Origin: Typha latifolia
Taxonomy: Eukaryota; Streptophyta; Magnoliopsida; Poales; Typhaceae
Length of the DNA stretch: 64,000 nt
NCBI GenBank assembly: GCA_019914945.1
Contig: CM034101.1
Span: 5,839,188-5,903,187 of the forward strand
Reading direction: 5' to 3'
In this document: piece by piece, positions 59,068-64,000 of the stretch
Position numbering within the stretch: the first letter of the stretch is position 1
Layout of the letters: each line of letters begins with the position of its first letter
Notes under the pieces: model-generated
The model's input: the letters and a program-made list of their open reading frames with translations, nothing else
Database searches by the model: none
Told to the model about the DNA's origin: nothing
Program-made: the position numbers and the translations under genes

Positions 59068-59540
59068 AGCCGTAGTAATTGAGACTTATTCTTCTGGGCT
59101 TAACGGCAAGCAGCTTAGAGTACCTGTAAAAGCCAAGGAAGCTCCCCAGTTGCTTAAAACAAAAAAAGAATAAAAACGAAATGAAATCTCCTGTTGTTGT
59201 TTAACCATTCTTTTCTAGTAAATATGTATGAGTCTCAACATCTTGTGGTGTTCCTATAATAACAGTTCTGTTTTTCTTCCTACAGTCTTTAGTGTTGATA
59301 ACTTTTCTTGGGCATGTGACCCCCTCTTTCACACCATAGTAACCAGCGGAGGCAATTTGCTTAAATGAAACATCGATCAAAGCAGTAATATGTGTTTTCT
59401 CGGAGTTCAGTCTTGCTTCGAAATGAATCAATTACTCATCAAATGATAAAGCAGGGTCAAAAGAAAGATTCATTTCTCAGAATATTAAAAAAAAGACATA
59501 AATTACCGAGGTCACTTGGTCAGAAGGGAGATAAAAATGA
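59068..59540. other. LQY1 3' flank
   Basis: Probably includes the 3' untranslated region; an A-rich stretch with AATAAAAACG at about 59170 could be a polyadenylation signal. A 76-codon minus-strand frame at 59201-59431 shows no domain and is not called. Confidence 0.4.
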
Positions 59541-59544
59541 CGTA

Positions 59545-61100
59545 GAGAGGTCGAACTAATATTTCTGGACTTTGGGGGAGGCTTGGATTAAAGCTTTCAG
59601 CTCTAAGGTCTGCCTCCTAAAGAGATTTGGGGGCTAGGCATCAAGACATCTGAAGATCCTATGGCAAATAGTGGGTGAAAGTTGTTAGACTTGGGGCCTT
59701 CAACTTTGTGGAACAAGTCTATCCTTCATATTTATTAGAAGCGTCTTCTTCCCTTTAAGGATGTATCGCCTAGATGGTCTACTTTATATAGACTTGATCA
59801 AACGGCCAGCATACATGTGCCCGGCCCGGTTTGAACCGGGCTAAGCTCGGCTCGGACCCGGTTTAGGCCCGGCCTGGCCCAACCCTGAACTACCCATGGG
59901 CAGCACGGGCCAGCCCTTTGCTCGCCCAATCCGGCCTGGAAGCCTGCTCTCGTTCGGCCCGCATGTTCAGCCCGCAACTAGGCCCGCCTATTTTTCTACA
60001 GTAGCCCGCCTGTTTCTACTACAGTAGCTTGGCCGTTATGCTACAATGAAAACTAACTAAAATTTTGGTGTTGTACCGTTTTATTTTTTTCAAGCATGCC
60101 TTTAAAATTTTTATTTTATTATTATTATTTTTAAATGAAGGAACAAAAATATTTTAAAAAAAAATAAGCTAACGGTAAAAAATTTCTAAAAATAGCTAAA
60201 AGGTTGGGTTGGGCCGAGTGATTGGTGGGTTGGGCTTGCCCGGTTCAGCCCGAGTGATTTGTGGGTTGGGCCGTGAACAAAGACTTAAGCCCGGTTGGCC
60301 TAGAAAGCTCGACCCGAACCTAGCTTGGCCCGTCGTCCGTCGTCCGATGATCATGTCTAACTTTATGGAAGGGCACTCTCAAGATGGCCCTCTTATTTTC
60401 CATCATCTCCTCCTTTCTCTCTCATAAGGGGATGTGAGTGATTTTCTAGTTTAATCACTAAACTGTCAAGCTTCCCTTCATTTTGGGTTTTTGTGCGCCT
60501 TTTGGGCCTCCTAGCAAAATGTTTTCTTCCGAATGCTCCTAGCCTAAGATGGCCTAATGGCTTGGACTTGGACACCATTGCCGAGGTCAAACCAAATCAT
60601 CTTTTTGTGTGCCAATCTCTCATCTCGTGGGTCTTCCTCCAATCCTAACAAAATCTTCTAAAGATTCTCCTCCTCCAAGTCCTACTCCCCTGCCTCCCTC
60701 AACTCCTTATTGCTCCTTGCTCAACTAGTCTCAATTAAGCTCCCAGCCTTTGGAAGCTCTCTACCGAAAAAAATGAAGAACTTCCTTTAGTTAGCCATTC
60801 TCAATGGATTCTGCACTGAGGACATTTTGGCTATGAAAGGGTTCATAGGGCATTACTCTTGTCTTTTGGGTGAGAATATTTCAAAATCCCTCAACTATCT
60901 TCTATTGAACTGCGAATTCATCCAACCCTTCGATTGTGACTTATAAGGCTTAATAGAGGTGAGCCTCATGATTGGCCACCTCATAGAGCTATTGTGTTTG
61001 GCCTCGTGGAGCCTCTCTGTTGGGCATTTCCTTTCATTTTTGTTTTCTCTCATCTCTTTTCTTTCTCTTTATTTCATTTTCTTCTAAATAAATATAACTA
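59545..61100 (+). mobile_element. LINE 3' part (post-RT and zinc-binding region), carrying a hAT MITE
   Basis: The plus strand shows FGGLGIKTSEDPMA (family GGLGIRN-type block), KLLDLGPSTLWNKSILHIY, then after the MITE WKGTLKMALLFSII-like sequence, and near 60800 FLxLAILNGFCTEDILAMKG and LLLNCEF, the plant LINE zinc-binding region. The cysteines of that region are partly lost. RT upstream is absent and no clean tail was found, so both limits are approximate. Confidence 0.7.
59789..60359. mobile_element. hAT MITE, 571 bp, in the LINE
   Basis: Ends TAGACTTGATCAAACGG and, reversed, TAGACATGATCATCGG are near-identical inverted repeats. The flanks ACTTTATA (59781-59788) and ACTTTATG (60360-60367) are an 8-bp duplication with one change. 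The arms are filled with GGCCCGG/GGGCCGAG-like motifs, the AT-rich centre is non-coding. Removing it rejoins the LINE frame. Confidence 0.9.
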
Positions 61101-61498
61101 GGTTTGGCTCACTTCCTTTAGATCGAAAGTAACTATGGCAAGATATTTATTGCAAGAGAAAACAAGCCAAATAAAAATATTGTTTCATTTTATTTACTTG
61201 GAAAAGGAAAGCTTGAAGCTTATAGTTGAAATGCAGCATAAGGGGGTGGAGGAAAGTCATACACCAGATACTGAGTACATTCTAAGACATATGTAATCCA
61301 TCAGTACATACTATTCCCAAGATTCTTGTCCTCACTAATTGCTTCAATTGTTGATTACTTATAATATTGATACTATGAATCGTGATTATTATTGTCATAG
61401 CCTTCTTCTACATTATTTCATAAAAGTAAAATTCTTTTAACATAAATAATAAATAAATTTACGTGCAAATGTTCAATCCTCTTTTTTAAGTAAACAGT

Positions 61499-62104
61499 TT
61501 TTCATGGCCTAATCAAAATTTGACCAAAACCTAACTATCTTGAATGCCTATAGACCTAAATTATGTTATGACTAAGTTAGCCTTGAGGAATACTTAGGAA
61601 ATTGGAAGAGACACCATGATCTCTTTGCTGTACACTATAGCCACTTCTGGCGAAGCACTAAGCAGCGAGTGAATGAGCTAGAGTACGATTGCGATGCTTT
61701 AGAGTATTCCAACCCTTGGCCAACGTGTCCAAGGTCCTAAGCTACGTCATGACTAATCAAAACTCGAGCGACATTGTAGTAATTTAGAGAAACACATATT
61801 TATCCTCTATTGTACTATTGCTACACTAATAAAAAGAAGAAAACACAGCATCTATAGTTGACAATGTTTCAACCACAATTAGAAGGAGAAAAGAAGCTCA
61901 CTCTTCTTTGATGTGCACAGCAATTATGGGCAACTAACTGATAATTTTGTTCTAGCCTTTTTAGCTCTCAAATATTTCACGGTACTTATATCACTTGGCC
62001 TCTACATATATGAGATCTAACTTGCTTTAAGACTAACCTTACCCTACAAAGAAGGTAGAGTGCGCATAGATTAGCGAACCAAGCAAAAGGTTGAGTCCAT
62101 GATA
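61499..62104 (+). repeat. 5' LTR of the short element
   Basis: Aligned to 63405 onward through CATGGCC at its start and CTCAAATATTTCACGG near its end. Diverged from the 3' LTR by many substitutions. Start TTTTCATGG where the 3' LTR has TGTCATGG. Confidence 0.7.
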
Positions 62105-62106
62105 AA

Positions 62107-62118
62107 TTGTATTAGAGC
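62107..62118 (+). promoter_or_regulatory. Primer-binding site of the short element
   Basis: TTGTATTAGAGC matches the initiator methionine tRNA consensus TGGTATCAGAGC at 10 of 12 positions and sits directly after the LTR. Confidence 0.6.
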
Positions 62119-63404
62119 TGCTATGGCCTGCAAGTGCCATATGTTGTTGTGATTAGGAATTATTATTATAGTGTCATTGTATAATGTAGTCATTGGCAAT
62201 GTTCTTCCTAAGAAGATATAGTCTTCTAGGCATGGCAAGTGCAAAGATCCTATAAGGAAGGTTGTTCCCTTGAATGGTCATATGTTCTCACTCGAGGATA
62301 ATCTTGGACACATAGATAATTTGTAAGAGACACAAAATAACCGCTACATCAACTTAAAGAGCATATGCTATATATGAGAGCTTCTAAGCTGAGATGGGCA
62401 CCTTCAAAATCTAATTTTGTGATTTCAAAGTGGAGCTTGATCAATGGAACAAGAGCAAGTTGCAAGTGATATGATTTGCTTTGCAGTCCAAAGTCGACGA
62501 GGAGGTCAACAATCTCAAGTTTTGAAATACTCTTCTTCAGAGGGTTGTTGTACATTAGTTGTGGCTAAGAAAATTTGCTTTGAAGAGCTACAATACAAAG
62601 TTGATGAGGAGATCGACAATCTCGACAAGAGAATGTTTTTCTTGAAAAGTTTGCTACACATTAGGATGCTTCGCGAATGAGGACCAAAGCCACATGTCCT
62701 AAGACCATGAGTGTTTAAGGGTGTGCGTGATAAGAAACGAGGTGAGAACATACATCTTGCTGCCCACAATTATAAAGATGAAAGCTTTGTGAAGGCGATT
62801 ATCTTAGTGGAAGATATTGACACCCTTAATGAGTACAATGATGCAATGTCGAAGGAGTGATCCAAGCAAAGGTCATCAAAGCGAATGGTAAATCATGTCA
62901 TTGAGGCAAAGCTCGATGCGTAACAAACAATAAGGATACTATACAAAATAATATCTCTAGAGCTCAGGAGCTACAGAGAATATTGAAGACACTATTGGAC
63001 ACATACTTCATCCAACCAAGGCACCGCGCAAGGCGACGGTATGAATCCAAAAATTGGCAAAGTTTACCTTGGAAGGTAAGACTCAATATGTCTAAATCAG
63101 CAAAGGGCTGATTTATGGTAAAGAGTTGTGATAATTAATTCCTAAGTGGGTTGGCATAGAAAAAAATGCGCACAAAAAGCTACGAATCAAAGGGGCAGCA
63201 AAATAATGCACTACAACTAGTTGGAGAGGATGAACGACAACCATTTATGCCATACACTTTGAAGGCAAGAGGACTATGTTGCAGGCCAATGGCCACATGG
63301 TTTGCCTCGAGACTAAGGAGAGGAGTAACCTTGAGAAGGAGCTCATGGAAGACCTCTCAACGTAGGCACGAAACTAAGATACCTACGTATTAGGTAGGGG
63401 CGAA
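62119..63404. other. Interior of the short LTR element
   Basis: No retrotransposon domain found. Two segments resemble each other, AGTCGACGAGGAGGTCAACA (about 62491) and AGTTGATGAGGAGATCGACA (about 62599), suggesting a 108-bp internal duplication that might derive from a coiled-coil coding region. GGTAGGGGCGAA just before 63405 could be the polypurine tract. Confidence 0.45.
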
Positions 63405-64000
63405 TGTCATGGCCCAATCAAAATTTGACCAAAACTCAACTCTCTATGGTGTCCAAATATCTAAATTATGCTGTGACTAAGATAGACTCAAGAAAAACTA
63501 AGACAACTAGAAGGGGCATTGTGATCTCTTTGCTGAACACCGCAAAAATGCGGCAGAGATACTTTAGATTGTAGCCATGATGCTCTAGAGTGTTCCAACC
63601 CTTGGTTAAAGTGCTCAACTACATTATGACTAAGCTAGACTTGAATAACATCACGTTAAATTGAAGAGACATATCATTATCCTTTGCTGGATTGCTACTA
63701 CAGTAATAAAGAAGAAGGAAAGTGACAACATCAACAAAATCTACTTGTGCCAATGGGATAGAGTTCAATTGATTAAAGAGATTCATATTGTATGAAAGCA
63801 ACTCGAGTTTGAATCCTAGCAGCATTGATATTTAGCGGGGCACTATTAAATTCTCACTTCTCTCTCTTTCACCCACCAAAAAAAAATCTCAATTGTGTTG
63901 CATTCACTAACTAGGAAAGTGACTTGGGTAGAAATTATAGTCAATTAATAAATAATTTTATTTCTAACTTTCTAGATCTCAAATATCCCATTATATTTAT
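63405..64000 (+). repeat. 3' LTR of the short element, truncated by window end
   Basis: Starts TGTCATGGCCCAATC after a purine-rich run. It contains a SINE insertion not present in the 5' LTR. Confidence 0.75.
63743..63882 (+). mobile_element. tRNA-derived SINE in the 3' LTR
   Basis: TAGAGTTCAATTGATTAAAG (A-box region) and CGAGTTTGAATCCTAGCAGC (B-box region) are placed about 35 bases apart, as in tRNA-derived plant SINEs. The copy ends with CACCAAAAAAA and AAAATCT occurs on both sides (63736-63742, 63883-63889). The 5' LTR lacks this segment. Too diverged to be a functional tRNA gene. Confidence 0.7.

Larger units (their letters stand above)
61499..64000 (+). mobile_element. Short LTR retrotransposon, non-coding interior, cut by the window end
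   Basis: Two LTRs in direct orientation (61499-~62104 and 63405-64000+) share CATGGCCYAATCAAAATTTG, then ATTATGYTRTGACTAAG-like, TGATCTCTTTGCTG, TTCCAACCCTTGG and AACATCACGTT-like blocks in order. They enclose a primer-binding site and about 1.3 kb without a recognisable gag or pol. The 3' LTR should end within about 10-30 bases of the window edge. It is a non-autonomous or internally deleted element. Confidence 0.8.

Noticed and set aside
59201..59431. 76-codon minus-strand frame near the LQY1 3' end
   Set aside because: No recognisable family, low complexity of evidence, and it falls in the likely 3' untranslated region of LQY1 on the other strand.
63750..63830. A tRNA gene
   Set aside because: The B-box-like sequence and spacing fit a SINE head; no cloverleaf with paired acceptor stem could be drawn.

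Overview
This is a nuclear window from a flowering plant. Gene islands with multi-exon or PPR-type genes sit in AT-rich, transposon-filled sequence. The GC-rich first exons next to AT-rich introns (40655-40864 and 47545-47844) hint at a monocot, but I cannot name the species. No bacterial, CRISPR, rRNA or confident tRNA features are visible.

Host genes, left to right: (1) an E-class pentatricopeptide repeat gene at 36072-38423, minus strand, whose 5' end is unresolved because the open frame has no upstream in-frame ATG; (2) a GC-rich first exon at 40655-40864, minus strand, encoding the start of a small putative membrane protein of unknown function, which may splice towards the PPR locus; (3) TAF9, a TFIID/SAGA histone-fold subunit, at 46480-47844, minus strand, two exons; (4) LQY1, a thylakoid zinc-finger protein of photosystem II repair, at 56391-59067, plus strand, five exons. 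These genes do not form a shared pathway.

Everything else that I can identify is mobile or simple-sequence DNA. 1-4.4 kb: broken Ty3/gypsy element without integrase, ending in an LTR and a tandemly repeated primer-binding site. 8.6-13.3 kb: Ty1/copia element with two LTRs but only gag. 13.5 and 27.3 kb: two Mutator-like MITEs. 16.1-25.4 kb: a nest of copia, hAT and CACTA pieces. 28.2-31.5 kb: a 3.26 kb solo LTR with a perfect target duplication, and a sister solo LTR at 48.6-51.8 kb inside a LINE. 38.8-46.1, 48.2-52.1, 53.6-56.1 and 59.5-61.1 kb: LINEs in both orientations, several carrying younger insertions. 61.5-64.0 kb: a small LTR element with a SINE in its 3' LTR.

The window shows no new defence system or gene cluster. 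What stands out is transposon history: insertion boundaries can be read from target duplications, and two paralogous LINE copies give an empty site for each other's insertions. Boundaries described as approximate were judged by eye.
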